From Chamaecrista fasciculata (lineage: Eukaryota; Streptophyta; Magnoliopsida; Fabales; Fabaceae): 64,000 nt of DNA. Location of the stretch: assembly GCA_003254925.1 (NCBI GenBank), contig QANZ01023311.1, positions 186,001-250,000 of the forward strand, read 5' to 3'. The notes below the pieces were generated by a model that worked only from the letters and a program-made list of their open reading frames with translations, made no database searches and was not told the DNA's origin. The position numbers and the translations under genes were made by a program. Positions 45,090 through 57,742 of this stretch are shown here, in pieces. Positions within the stretch are counted from its first letter, which is position 1. Every line of letters begins with the position of its first letter.

Positions 45090-47437
45090 ATATAGATATA
45101 GATTATGCATCACTTTATTCACTTCTTTTGAAGGAAAATAAATTATAAAAAAAATTGTATTAAGATCTTAAAGGACATTCTTCACTCTCTTTTTTTTTTA
45201 AATTTTTTTTTGTCATCAATTTTTTTAATAAAAGGAAGGAACGTGGGAATCAATTTTTTATTTAAATTTCCTCTCAGCTTTCTCTATGCAGTAAGAGACA
45301 CTGTTTTCATTTAGCACAAGAAGTCAAGAAGTGAAGAAGATCTTTATTACAATTTGATTGCCGTGCATTCTTGAATTCTTCTAAATCTAAATTTAAGTTC
45401 AAAGATTTGGATCTTTGAAGACTTCAAGGCTACAAGTACAAGGATTTTAAAAAATTATTTCACCAATGAATATATAAATTCAAATACTGTTTTTTTTTTC
45501 TTAAAACGTTTGGTTCTGAATAATTTTCTACTTTTTTTTTCCGTCTTTCTTAATAAACGGACTGAAAGTTCTGGTAAAATTACACTTAGCTCCTGCCTCA
45601 ACAAACACTTGAAGGGAGGAAAAAAAAAAACTCACTCTTTGCATGTGCTACAGCCTACGCCCTACAGTACTAACGTAAGACTTCTATTACCAAACGGTCA
45701 GCCATGTGCAACCAATGCAACTTGCAATTTAAAAGTTTTTTTAAATATATTTAATTTCTGAAAAAACTAAATAATATATTTGTTAGGTTAAATTTTTTAA
45801 AAAAATAACTAATAAATGTTGAGAACATTATATATTATATCATATTAGAGTGTGTCAAATAAAAGTCTCACATTACCTAGGTTATAGATAAGCCCAGTGT
45901 ATATATATTAAAGATGTGAAAAAAAGGGTAACCATGAGCCTCCGATGGGCAATCGTAGTTGAAAACTGACGATTTCTCCACCCCTCGTGCGTGCGAGTAG
46001 ACGAGGGCGCCGAGTCTTTTTATAAAATCAGTTTTATATTTTGTGAATATTCCTTGATATATAGGAATGTGTTTTTTGGCTTATGAAATAGTTCGTTTAA
46101 TCATGGGGAATACCGTTTCTTAATATTGAGGAGTTGTGGAATGAACTTTTAAGGATATTGTCCTTGTAACTCGAACTTTATTTTAGACCACAAATTCATA
46201 CAAATCACCAACAATAAATATATTATTTAATTTTTTTAAAAAATTAATTATATATTTTAATATTTTAAATACTGAATCATCAATTTAATAGTATTTTAAG
46301 ACCAAATAAATTTACTTTTTTTTTTCCTCTCACTCTCTCACTCTCTTCTTTTTCTTTTTCCTAACAACCACTGAAATGATTATAACATGAAGAATCCTCT
46401 GAAAAAGTATCGTTTTCAGGAAGAACACTATTGATTTATAATAAGTGAGAGCTTTTGCATTGAGGAATAATGGGAGACTGCTTTTTGGAGAATCTAATCT
46501 CAATAATGACATTGGAGGATTTCAAATATCCTAATCAAGTAATCATTAAGCATAGCTTAGCAATTAGCCTAGTGATATGCCTTTTATTCATTTTTTTTTC
46601 TCAAACATACCGTTGGCTTTGGCTTTTGTGACAACAAAATCTCTCATTCATGATCATGAATGAGCTTTGAAATTTCACCTTTAAAGATAAATTAGATAAT
46701 AACGGAAAAAAAAACATAGCTTTATTAACCTAAAACGAAGCGAAAAATTAAATTAAGATATTATTTTCAGTTAGGCCATCCCATTGCGAGGCGGAATATA
46801 CCACATTTGTATTGTTTGCTGTTTATTGACATTTTTTCTTGTCATATAGTGTTTATTAATATTTCACAACACATTTAACACATTTTTTAAGGCAAGCATA
46901 TAGATTAGATTGCCTCCACATTAGGCTATTAAGCTATGGATAAAATATCTCTCATAAATCAAGGGCATGTTTGTTTCTCCTCGTGCTCAAATTATAATAT
47001 GATTAAATGAAATCAAATTCAACTCAACAGTTAAATTGTCGGAGGAACCATGAGAGAGAGGAAATAGTATTGAGCTATGGGAATTCCTTTTCAACTTATG
47101 AAATTAGCAAATAAAAATATAAGAAAACACTCTTATTTATAAGATAACAAAAGAGCATAAGAATCAGGGCTCCCAAATGTGGACTTATATTTATCATTCA
47201 TCACAAGTTTGCATTGTGGCACAAATTCTTATCGTCGCCTCCTCTTTGAGTGGTGCGTCTTAGTGTGTTCGATCTCTAATTGAGGTTATTTCGACGCCAT
47301 TCTCTTTGTCTCTTCGTAATATTTTTAATAGGTCAACTCGTGACCCAATCAAACTCTCGGATGGGCGAATATTTGAAACCCAAAAATCAACAACATTTTT
47401 AATGATATTATAACATTTAAACAATAGAGAATAGTTT

Positions 47438-47453
47438 GACCAAAAAAACATTG
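47438..47453 (+). mobile_element. Micro-retroinsertion, GACCA(n)
   Basis: The 16-base insert GACCAAAAAAACATTG lies between GAGAATAGTTT at 47427-47437 and 47454-47464. Confidence 0.6.
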
Positions 47454-47464
47454 GAGAATAGTTT

Positions 47465-47474
47465 TTTTTTTGTC
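47465..47474 (-). mobile_element. Micro-retroinsertion into the same target
   Basis: A 10-base T-rich insert ending GTC lies between AGAATAGTTT at 47455-47464 and 47475-47484. It is the second event at one site, in the opposite orientation to the insert at 47438. Confidence 0.55.
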
Positions 47475-48232
47475 AGAATAGTTTATTACCATTTTCTAAT
47501 TAAATTTTCAAACAATTAGATAGTTTATCAGCCCACTTTGGGTGGAAGTTGGAATTAAAATGCTGGGCGAGACCACTTGAACATGGGCTATGCATATTGG
47601 GCTAAAGATTTTATGGACTTTGGCCCACTTCAATGCCTCTTTCGTTTGGTCTGAAAAAACAAAAAAGAGTAAAAAGTAAAAACGACAATGGAGGCATTGA
47701 ACGCTGAAAGCCTGAAACACACACAGGTTGAGGCTTGATTTTAGCCTTGAGTTTCAGCTTAGGTGTATTGGCCGGTGGTGAAGTTATCACCTCGTAGGCT
47801 TGGAGAAGAAGAAATCTTGATATATATTTTAGATTATTATCAATATATTGTTTAGAGAGACTAATTGATTGACATTTGTTATTATTCAACAATAAGATTG
47901 TATATTTATATTATCCAATAATTAAATAATAAATAGTAAAAAGTGTATAAATTCACGAAATGAAACTAGACTGTTTATTTAAAAGAAAAGAGAAAAAAAA
48001 AATCCATTAAACCCTTTATTTTTTTTGGTAAAAAAAATCCTTAAATCTGCAATATGTCTGTTAAGTCACAAGCTACAAGTAAAATATCACGATTTGGGTA
48101 TCCGGCATTATTCTTGTGACAGTTCGTGGTCCATTAATATTACTGTATCATTCATTGATTGATGTGCAATTTTATTATTTACGTTAAAGCTTCCAAGACA
48201 GAAGCAAACAAAACAAAAGAAAAAAAAAGCTC

Positions 48233-48769
48233 AAAGGGTCATTTTGGTCCTAAATGTATGTCTTAATGTTCACTTTAGTCCATTATGTTTCAAAATGTTC
48301 AAATTAGTGTTAAATATTGGCAAAATGTTTTAAATTGGTCCTTAATATTGGTAAAAAGTTTTATTTTGGTTCTCAATTATTGAATTTGGTCATATTTCTC
48401 TCGTCTCTCATTTCAAGTTCAAAAGACTTGTTAAGAAGAACTCGTAGCTCTGAATTCGTCGCATTCGAATTTGAAACAAGAGAAATATTATCAACCTTTT
48501 TTGTTTGACCATGAAATGAGCAGGGTGCTTTTAGGACCGATTTGACCTCGTTTATTGACGGCCTTAACTGGATAGAGGAAGTACTCTTTGAGAAGCATAC
48601 GTAGCTCTAAACTCGTTATGTTTGAACTTGAAACGAGCCATACTCAATAGTTTGGACCAAAATGAAACATTTTGCCAATATTTAGGACCAATTTGAACAT
48701 TTTGAAACATAATGGACCAAAATGAACATTAAGGCATACATTTAGGACAAAAATGAACCTTTAACCCAA
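48233..48769. mobile_element. Mutator-like foldback MITE, intact sister copy
   Basis: The arms contain GGGTCATTTTGGTCCTAAATGTATG on the left and the same sequence inverted on the right. Near-duplications AAAAAGCTC and AAAAAACTC flank it. It is the sister of the interrupted element at 42161-43312. The internal segment with CGTAGCTCTGAATTCG is also shared. It ends about 250 bases above the AP-4 mu start codon. Confidence 0.8.
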
Positions 48770-49018
48770 AAAAAACTCAAATGCAAGCAAAAGCAAGAAG
48801 AGTGTATGTTATATTGTGTGAAATAAAACGTGGCTAAAGCACGAATGCCCTCGGGGGTCCACCAAGTTCAACAACGTAACGCTGACCCCAACAAAGAAAG
48901 ACGAAAGTCTGAGTAGGCTATAATCTAAGTTCGTTTTTCCGAGCTCGGAATTGCGAGAAGGAGAGGCTTAGCATTTATAGCAATTAAAAGGACACTGAAA
49001 CTTGAGGCATCCACCATC

Positions 49019-52000
49019 ATGATCTCTCAGTTTTTCGTGCTTTCACAGAGGGGCGACAATATCGTCTTTCGTGACTGTGAGTTTCTCCTTCTCTTTCACT
49101 CTTTGTTCCCTCTAATTAGTAATTACTGCTTGAAAATTTGGTCTTGATGTGGGGGTTCTTTGATTTTGGTTCAGCAATTGTTCATTTACTGTAGCAAAAG
49201 AAGCGTCAGTGCTTTAGTTTCAGATATCGATTTCATGCACCCCCTTTGAACATGAAGTAGCTACTGCTTGTGAAATTGTGTTTAATTTGTTTATTGCTTA
49301 TGACTGCCGCTGGTAATGACATTGAGAGCTTGTTCACTTTCAATTCCCATCCTCATACTAGCAAACAACCTTTTCTTTCGAGTCTGAAATATTATATGAA
49401 TTATTTCTTTTAAGATAGAATGGTGGCCAAATTTCATTTTCTTCGCTATCTGAGTAAGTTATTTCCACCAAAATGTATTGTTGACATGTTATTTCTTTTT
49501 CATGAGCAACGGTAGTCATAGATTATCTGTCACTCAATAGTGGGAACACTCTGAAATCCTCACTTTACTTAAAGAATTCATTATAAAAATCAAGAGATAC
49601 AAGGAAGAAGGATGATACTCTTAGCAAAAAGTAGAAGTTGGTATAAGCATGTCACTAACCACAAATAAGAATCCTAACTAAATGAGCACTCATATTTGTC
49701 TGCAAATCTACCTAGGACACTCCCTGAACCAAACCATGCTATAAGTTCATGAGAGAGCAAAGAAAAAACAGTATTGTTCTAAATGAGCCCTCAATTCTTC
49801 CTTTCTTGCTGGTAAAATAAATGCAGATCGTGGTGAAGTGCGGAAAGGGAGCGCGGAGATATTTTTCCGGAAGGTGAAGTTCTGGGATGAAGATGGGGAA
49901 GGAGATGCTCATCCTATATTTGTCAGTATTCTTTTCATGATTAAATAATGAATAGAGTTTCCTTTCAGTTTTCTCATTCAATCTTCATCCATGTAAATAT
50001 GTCAATGAAACAAATAATTTTGTAGCTGATTGTGTTGTCTTCATATTTTTTCTTGTCACTTCATCAGTGTTTTTTTTTAATCTAGGGGAACTAATCTTAG
50101 TTACTTTTATTTTCTATTATCATGGATCAAATAGTTCTTTTGGCCTTTCTAAATTCTAACCCTTCCAGCTTCAAATATATATATATATACTTTGAGAAAG
50201 GATTTTCCAGGGCTCCTGTGTGTGAGACTGAGTTCAGAGAGGCATCTCTCTGCCTCTAGTAGTTCAATCAGTCTCTTTCCTTTGATTTGTTCATTTCCCT
50301 CATACTTTTCTTTTCATTTACCTATAAAACTGAAGAAATGAATATTAGGTTCTGCACATCTTTTTCCCAATTTCAACTTGTCATTCTTGTTTGACTTTTG
50401 ACTATTGGTGTTTCTAACAGAACATAGACGGTGTGAACTATTTTCACGTGAAAGTCTCTGGACTATTATTTGTTGCTACAACAAGAGTCAACGTCTCCCC
50501 TTCTCTTGTTTTAGAACTTCTTCAACGAATTGCACGCGTCATCAAAGATTACCTAGGTGTTCTTAATGAAGATTCGCTGCGGAAAAACTTTGTGCTTGTG
50601 TATGAATTGCTGGATGAAGTCATTGTAAGTATTATTTTCTTCCTTGGTTTTGTATATACTGTTGAATCGTTTGCTTGTTAATGATGGTTGAGCAGCAAAG
50701 CATTCACTTTCTAAATTGGAGCTTTGCAAACCAATTATGAATTATGCTTACACCAAGTTCATAATTCTAAGATAGGATCATTCCCTAGTTTTGGCGAATC
50801 CTCTTTATCACTTTCTAATAGACTGTTGCTTACAACTTTTCATTTGCTGAGTCTCCTCTCAACTCTTCTCAATGGTCTTTTGTGAAACTTTCTTATGATA
50901 TTTTCTCAATGGTTCTTAGTTTTATGGAAAACAGAACAAAAATTGGAACTAAATTCCCTGCATCGTGTGGCATCAAATAATAACTACAAACATTTGAATT
51001 CTGCTTTATTTCTGTCCCTTTTGTTAGTCTTGTCATTTTTTCATGTTTGTGATTGCTGCAGTTCCTTCTTTGAAATATGTAGCTTTACTGAATTCCATTT
51101 GTTCCAGGATTTTGGTTATGTACAAACTACATCAACCGAGGTTTTAAAGTCATATGTTTTCAATGAGCCAATTGTGGTTGATGCTGCACTACTGCCTCCT
51201 CTTGGTCCAGCATCCATTTTTATGGTAACCATTTGTAGAGTCTGTTCATGCAATAGGTATACATTCGTTGGTTGACTAGAAGGATGTATGCTATCATTAA
51301 TTTGTCAAAATTCTTTTATCTGCAGCAAGGGAACAAACGAATGCCAGCTACTGCAATTACAAAATCTGTAGTTGCAAATGAACCTGGGGGTAGGAAGAGG
51401 GATGAGATTTTTGTCGATGTAATTGAGAAAATAAGTGTTACATTCAACTCTAGTGTGAGTATTTACTTCCTTTTTGTGTAGTTTTTCTATGCCACCTGAT
51501 GTATGTTTTCCTTATTATGGTTGTACATCTAAGAATGCAAAATTTTGTAGTGCTTTGACATGAATTTATTATTGGAATCAGGGATTTATACTTACTAGCG
51601 AGATAGATGGTACTATCCAAATGAAGAGTTATCTTTCTGGCAACCCAGAGGTTCGACTTGCTCTCAATGAGGACCTGAGTATAGGAAGAAGTGGTAGGTC
51701 AATTTGTGGTATAGTTTGTTTTCCAAGGAATTCTAACAAATATTTGTATGCCTTATTTTCCATTCAAAGAGCTGTTTCAAAGTTGAGTCATGTTGGAGCT
51801 TGATCATTACAACAATCATATAGACACTCCAACACCTCCATATGTAAATTTAATCCTTGACAATTTTTACACGCAGACATATGTGTTTGTGTCTAGGTTC
51901 ATGCAGGGTTGTAACTATTATTAATGTCATTATTTGTTACAGTTGTTGCATATTGAAATTGATATTTTTTAAACTTAAAACACAAAAACTGAGATTTTTT

Positions 52001-54038
52001 TTATGTTGGCTACAATTGGTTCGAGTAATGGTTGAGTCACCGATGGAATTTTTTTTTGAACATGACATGGTGCTGTTGATAAATTTAATTAGTTATATAT
52101 ATGGCTTCACCATCAATTTGTTCTAGGTCCCTTCATTCTTGCTTGATATCATTCTTCCGTATCTTTTGACAGATTATAGAGGTTCAGGTGCTGTAATCCT
52201 TGATGATTGTAACTTCCATGAATCTGTGCACCTTGATAATTTTGATGTTGACCGAACTTTGACATTGGTAAATGCATTGTTGATTAGCATACTTCTATCA
52301 ATTTGAAATGTGTGTTACATGTTTGAGTCTCTTGAAAAATGATTGTGCCATTTTAGGTGCCACCTGATGGTGAATTTCCTGTCATGAATTATCGCATGAC
52401 TCAACCTTTTAAGCCACCCTTTCGTATCAATGCACTGATTGAAGAAGCAGGATCCCTTAAGGTGAATTGAGCTGGCCTATAATTTTCTAAATATTGATAT
52501 CTTGTTTACCACACTATGAAAATGTGCTAAATGTTCCTAGGCTGAAGTAATCATTAAAGTGCGAGCTGACTTCTCACCAAGTGTCAACGCTAACTCGGTT
52601 ATTGTACAAATGCCACTGCCAAATTATACAACTCGGTATTTCCAATCATCATCCTAGTACATATACATTTAATTTACATTTAAATGGCCCAATTTTGTGC
52701 TGACATACCATCAACACTTGTTAGATCTTAGTTTGAGGTATAAGCTACTCTTTGGTTTTATATTCTTATATCTTTTTAATAAACAGTTAGCACATTACCT
52801 TTGACCTACTCAACCATGATTTCTTTCATTTGTTTTACTTGCCTTTCTAACAAATATAGCATGTATACAGTGCCATAATCTTTCAATAAATAAAATATGA
52901 ATTTTGAAACTCCACCATAGTCTAATTTCAACTAATTAGATAAACATGGTAAGGATGAAAAAGCAAGTCAAGATATGACATACTTAAACATAATAGGTCC
53001 TGGGATAGCCTATCAAATTGGCTGGCTTCACATGCCGAAGCAGAATTATCTATTGACATAAACTTCTCAAGTGCATAAGCAATGGATACTTTTTTATTGT
53101 TCATTTGAAGGTCATTTCACCATCCTGATTACTTAATCTTCAACTTGTTCAGCGTTAATTTTGAATTGGAGCCTGGAGCTGTTGGAAACACAACTGATTT
53201 TAGGGAAGCAAATAAGAGACTGGAGTGGGGTTTGAAAAAGGTATTTCCGATCTATAATCTATCGCTATCTTCTAAATAATCAATTTTGATATTTTAAAGT
53301 AGTTTGTCTAATATCCTTAAAGGCTTTTTTAGTTGAATATAATCCTGTACTAATAGATTAAATTAATGATTGGTCCATCATATTGCAGGTTGCTGGTGGA
53401 ACTGAGCATACTTTACGTGCAAAACTGACATTTTCACAGGAGATACATGGTAAAGTTCTACTGCTGACTTGTTTTTGGCTGTTTGTCGAAATGTGTCCTT
53501 TGTAATATAAATAAACTTGTTCGTAATGACAACAGGAAATATCATGAAGGAGGCAGGACCTATTAGCATGTCCTTCACTATACCCATGTACAATTGTTCA
53601 AAGCTTCAGGTCAGATTCACTAATTTACTTTTATTTGCTGATACTAGGAGTGGGTATTTGCATTGAAATTTAACAAGGTGTGGTTAAAAATAATGCCATA
53701 TCTGTTATGAAGGGTGCTTTTGTGTTTTCTGGAGGCTTGTGTTCTTGCCCACTAATGACAAGAATTACAAGGCAATCCGAATTTTACATCTTATCCTACT
53801 GATAGATTATTTATCATTTTGCTGCTTGAAAATTCGTGATTTGAGGATCAGATCCATTTTTCTTTGCTCTTTCTATTTAATTTGTACTTAGAATATAATC
53901 TTCCCTAACAGCTTTAAAATGCCTTTAATGGTGCCCCAGGTGAAGTACTTGCAAATAGCAAAAACATCAAAAGCACACAATCCTTATCGATGGGTTAGAT
54001 ATGTCACCCAAGCTAACTCATATGTTGCTCGGTTGTAA
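49019..54038 (+). CDS. AP4M: AP-4 adaptor complex subunit mu
   Basis: Thirteen exons (49019-49076, 49827-49921, 50421-50624, 51108-51224, 51326-51454, 51582-51693, 52173-52267, 52357-52461, 52541-52635, 53153-53240, 53389-53449, 53536-53609, 53940-54038) close in phase to 443 codons. The N-terminus MISQFFVLSQRGDNIVFRDY and the following longin-like domain (VNYFHVKVSGLLFVATTR, IARVIKDYLGVLNEDSLRKN, VYELLDEVIDFGYVQTT) are diagnostic of medium adaptins. From about residue 180 comes the mu homology domain (RKRDEIFVDVIEKISVTF ... EIDGTIQMKSYLSGNPEVRL ... LVPPDGEFPVMNYRMTQPF ... TIPMYNCSKLQVKYLQIAK), which in mu subunits binds tyrosine-based sorting signals. The end RYVTQANSYVARL is typical. AP-4 works at the trans-Golgi in vacuolar sorting. 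Length is close to the Arabidopsis protein. No breaks are seen. Confidence 0.96.
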
Positions 54039-55391
54039 TTATGATCACTCATCTAATTTCTCTAGCTACTTGTTTTTCCACTCATTTTGATGTAATGATA
54101 TTCATGTTTTATGAATCAGTCCAGAAACAGTGATAATGCTATCTGCTTTCTCTAGACTCTTGTGCACTTTGTGTGTTTCGCTGCCCTTTGGTTTGCAATA
54201 TTTAATTTGAGTTGAAGTGTGAGGACATTCAGTTGTTAGTTTACAAGAGTAGAACACATAGGAATACTGTAGTGGAATCATTTACTACACATCTTAAAGC
54301 TCTGTTTTTTATTGAAGTGGATGATGTGTGAGAGGATGAGAATGAGTTTTAGTTAGTTGTGTATGACAGATGAATGAACAATTAGTCCTTAATTAGGGAG
54401 AGATGATTGACTAAAGATGTTATCCAATTTTTTTCTTGTCTTGTGTTGATCAGAGTCCTCTTTGTAAAAGATTAGGCTATATTCATTGGAGGAGTCATAT
54501 GGAGTGTGGGATTATTCCATGATAGAATTTGTTCCACAGATTGAGGAGGGTCAAATGCCATTGAACCTGAGCTTGTTTTGACAGGAATTAGATTCCCTAA
54601 TATCTCTCTAGTCTCTACAGTCAAAAAGATTGATAGTGAGAGAGAAAAGTTGAACGGTTTAAACTTTCAAACTATTTTCTAGGTAGGAAAGATGATCCAA
54701 TGGAACCAAATTATCTTTACAACATCTTCAATGCTTTTTTTCTTTTACATGTCTGTATTAAAGTTATGGCATAGATTGGATTACTTGTTCTCGTAAAGTT
54801 CTTTGCCTTTTTCTCTGCCAACTATATTGATTATATGTCCCTCTTTATTTGGAGTAAATGCCTAATTGGTATGCTTTAGCATAAAATCAGCATCAGTATT
54901 ATTGCGCTCTTATTAGGAAATTAAGAATAAATTAAAGTATACTTCCCTATTGGTTTAATTATTTCCTTGGTGCCTTTTTTTTTTTGCCTGACCTTGGTGC
55001 CTTTTCGTGTGTGTCTATATAGACAATTTAATCTCATAGGGATAGATCCATAGAGGTAATCTGAATACATTCATTTAGATTTGTGTTCTAACTTTTGACA
55101 AAGAGAAATAATGTCTAATAATAACAATATTCATCGAAGCTGATAATCAATTTATGATAAAGATAATGCTCAATTGTGTTCTAACTTTTTACATGCTCAA
55201 TTGGTAATTTATCTATAATGATCGTTTTTGGGGGGTTGGTTTTATGTAAGGGTAATATGTTCGATGAGAAAGATGAAGTGGACACTCTTTGGCAGTCACT
55301 TTGGCCCTATAAAATTTATGGAGAAAAACAAAAGTAATTGCAATTATGATTGAAGATATATATATCTCCAATTTAATTGACATCTTACGTT
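54039..55391. other. 3' flank of AP-4 mu
   Basis: This contains the 3' UTR and spacer. A micro-insertion is annotated at 54979-54991. No gene is seen. Confidence 0.4.
54979..54991 (-). mobile_element. Micro-retroinsertion, TCAGGCA(n)
   Basis: A 13-base insert (reversed TCAGGCAAAAAAA) lies between exact 14-base repeats CCTTGGTGCCTTTT at 54965-54978 and 54992-55005. Confidence 0.75.
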
Positions 55392-55400
55392 TAAAAAATT

Positions 55401-55776
55401 GGCTTAAAGTGCACTTTTGGTCCCATAACTTTGGTAAAGGTTTCAATTTGGTCTCATAACTTTGGCAAAGGTCTCAATTTGGTCTCAACTTTTTTTGTTG
55501 CAATTTTGGTCCTATAACTTTTGAAAACGCTTCACCGTTGGTCCCAAGTTGATTTCCATCCATTATCTGTCGTTAAATCCACTTCACCAATATTTGTCAC
55601 GTCATCATTCAACTTAGTATGTCAGATCATCTTTAACGGCAGAAAATAGATGGAAATCGGTTTGGGACCAACGATGGGACGTTTTCAGAAATTATGAGAC
55701 CAAAATTGCAACAAAAATTTATGGGGCCAAATTGAGACCTTTGGCAAAGTTATGGAACCAAAAGTGCACTTTAGCC
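55401..55776. mobile_element. Mutator-like foldback MITE
   Basis: The 376-bp element has ends GGCTTAAAGTGCACTTTTGG and, reversed, GGCTAAAGTGCACTTTTGGT. The exact 9-bp duplication TAAAAAATT lies at 55392-55400 and 55777-55785. It is the same subfamily as 57743-58111. Confidence 0.88.
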
Positions 55777-56303
55777 TAAAAAATTTTAACCAAAATTGCA
55801 CTCTCTCTCGTCACTTATTGACATTAAAAGGTGGTTTAGTTATTTTTTTCCATGGATGGTCCACCTGAACTATCTCTCCTCATTTATTTTGTATTTTTAT
55901 ACTTCTTTTTTTAAAAAACTTCTCTCCTCAACATTAATACATTTTTTTTTGCTTCTTTTTATGATTTATTTTTTTAAAAAGTCTCTCCCATCATATTTAT
56001 TATTTTAATAATTTTTTTAACACACACACGTAGAGTAGTCAACTTTTTTTTATTATTTATTTTCAAATTTGTTGCTTTTTTATTACTATAATAAAAATAA
56101 TAATAAATAACATAAAGAATAAATATAAAGAACAATCACAAAAAAATTCACATTTAAAAAATTACTAATAAAATTCAATGTTATTTTTTAAAAAATTGAA
56201 ATTAATTTTATAAAACTCTAATCAGTTTAAAAAAATATTAATAAAACATAAATTTATTAACAAAACTCTAACCAGTATCTTGTATTACTGTTAATTAATT
56301 TTA

Positions 56304-56570
56304 GAGTAAACTAACAATTCAATCCCTAAAAGATTACCGAGCTAACAATTCGGTCCCTAAAAGATTGAAATGTATAATTTAGTCCCTGAAAGATCAAAAT
56401 GGTATACTATTTAGTCCTTTTTATGGACTAAATAGTATACTGTTTTAATCTTTTATGGACTAAAAAATATACCGTTTTGATCTTTCAGGGACTAAATTGT
56501 ATATTTCAATATTTCAGGGACTAAGTTGTCAGCTCGATGATCTTTCAGGGACCAAATTGCTAGTTTATTC
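56304..56570. mobile_element. Mutator-like foldback MITE, nested
   Basis: The 267-bp element has ends GAGTAAACTAACAATTCAAT and, reversed, GAATAAACTAGCAATTTGGT. The exact 9-bp duplication TTAATTTTA lies at 56295-56303 and 56571-56579. It sits inside the long inverted-repeat element, so it is the younger insertion. Its ends resemble those of 3279-3583. Confidence 0.87.
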
Positions 56571-56661
56571 TTAATTTTAATTAGTCCAAACTTTATTGCA
56601 GAATATTCTCTCACTCCTCTCGTTTCACAGTATTCAATAGTTTAAATATTAGTATATATAA

Positions 56662-56892
56662 NNNNNNNNNNNNNNNNNNNNNNNNNNNNNNNNNNNNNNN
56701 NNNNNNNNNNNNNNNNNNNNNNNNNNNNNNNNNNNNNNNNNNNNNNNNNNNNNNNNNNNNNNNNNNNNNNNNNNNNNNNNNNNNNNNNNNNNNNNNNNNN
56801 NNNNNNNNNNNNNNNNNNNNNNNNNNNNNNNNNNNNNNNNNNNNNNNNNNNNNNNNNNNNNNNNNNNNNNNNNNNNNNNNNNNNNNNNNNNN
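56662..56892. other. Assembly gap (231 N)
   Basis: The gap borders a T-run/A-run in the right arm of an inverted repeat, the kind of place where short-read assemblies break. No statement is possible about its content. Confidence 0.99.
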
Positions 56893-57130
56893 TTTTTTTT
56901 TTAAAAAAAAAAAAGTATAAAAATAAATAATAAATGAGGAGAGATGTTCAGGTGGACCATCCATAGAAAAAAATAACTAAACCACTCTTTAATGGCAATA
57001 AGTGATGAAAGAGAGTCAGTAATAAAGCTAGATGAAAAATTTTACTACTGCCATCAATTATTAAAGCTCACCAGTACCTTGTCAAGCACAATGAGGTGCC
57101 TTGGGTTTGATTCCCTCATAGGCTTATATA

Positions 57131-57478
57131 CTAAGAAGCATGAACACTTCATTTTGAGGGTGTGTCGCCGTGTCGGACACGTGTCAGTGTCCGATACCCG
57201 TACGACACCGACACGACACATATTCATAAATTTTAAAATATAAATTAATTTTTTGTGACTTTAACATGACATATAAGAGAAAATAATAATACATATGACA
57301 TATATTATGAATAAAACTTGTAATTTTTAAATTTTTCATTAAAAATTATGAATATTTAATTATTTATATATATATAAATATATGGCGTGTCGTGTCGCGT
57401 AATTTTGAGAGTTTAGCGTGTCGCTGTGTCCGTGTCTGTGTCGTGTCCCGTGTCCGTGTCAGTGTCCATACTTCCTAG
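57131..57478. mobile_element. hAT-like MITE with GTGTCGTGTCC repeats
   Basis: The 348-bp element has ends CTAAGAAGCATGAACAC and, reversed, CTAGGAAGTATGGACAC. The exact 8-bp duplication CTTATATA lies at 57123-57130 and 57479-57486. Subterminal regions consist of GTGTCCGTGTC/GACACGGACAC units. The end consensus CTARG is shared with 43908-44264. Confidence 0.87.
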
Positions 57479-57742
57479 CTTATATATAGGGGTGTTTAAT
57501 GGATTGAGTCAACTTTAACTCGTTGGCTCGTCAAAAATTAAAAAAATTATATTTTGATTTTTGAAAAATAAAACATTATTTTCTCAATTTGGTCTCTTTA
57601 TAAAGTTTTGTTTTCAATTAACTCATTCAAAAATAGATTGAGAAAAAAAAAATTAAGAGGGACTAAATTAAAAAAAAATAATATAGGCTAATTTGTCAAT
57701 TCAACCCAACTCATTACTTTTTGTTTGGATTAATTTAAGTTA

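Larger units (their letters stand above)
45095..48232. other. Gene-poor intergenic DNA with decayed repeats
   Basis: I see no gene. A possible Copia-type LTR start lies at 45818 (TGTTGAGAACATT, then GTCTCACATTACCTAGG and ATAGATAAG), without a matching end. Micro-insertions are annotated at 47438-47474. The other open frames are short and featureless. Confidence 0.4.
55796..57015. mobile_element. Long inverted-repeat element spanning the assembly gap
   Basis: Bases 55796-55920 recur inverted at 56893-57015, including TGGTTTAGTTATTTTTTTC and GGATGGTCCACCTGAAC. The element is about 1.2 kb, contains a nested MITE (56304-56570) and is interrupted in its right arm by 231 N. Coding content is not visible. 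Confidence 0.7.

Noticed and set aside
31721..54038. A functional vesicle-traffic gene cluster (auxilin-like plus AP-4 mu)
   Set aside because: Two unlinked cellular roles on opposite strands, about 10 kb of transposons apart; the proximity is most likely chance.
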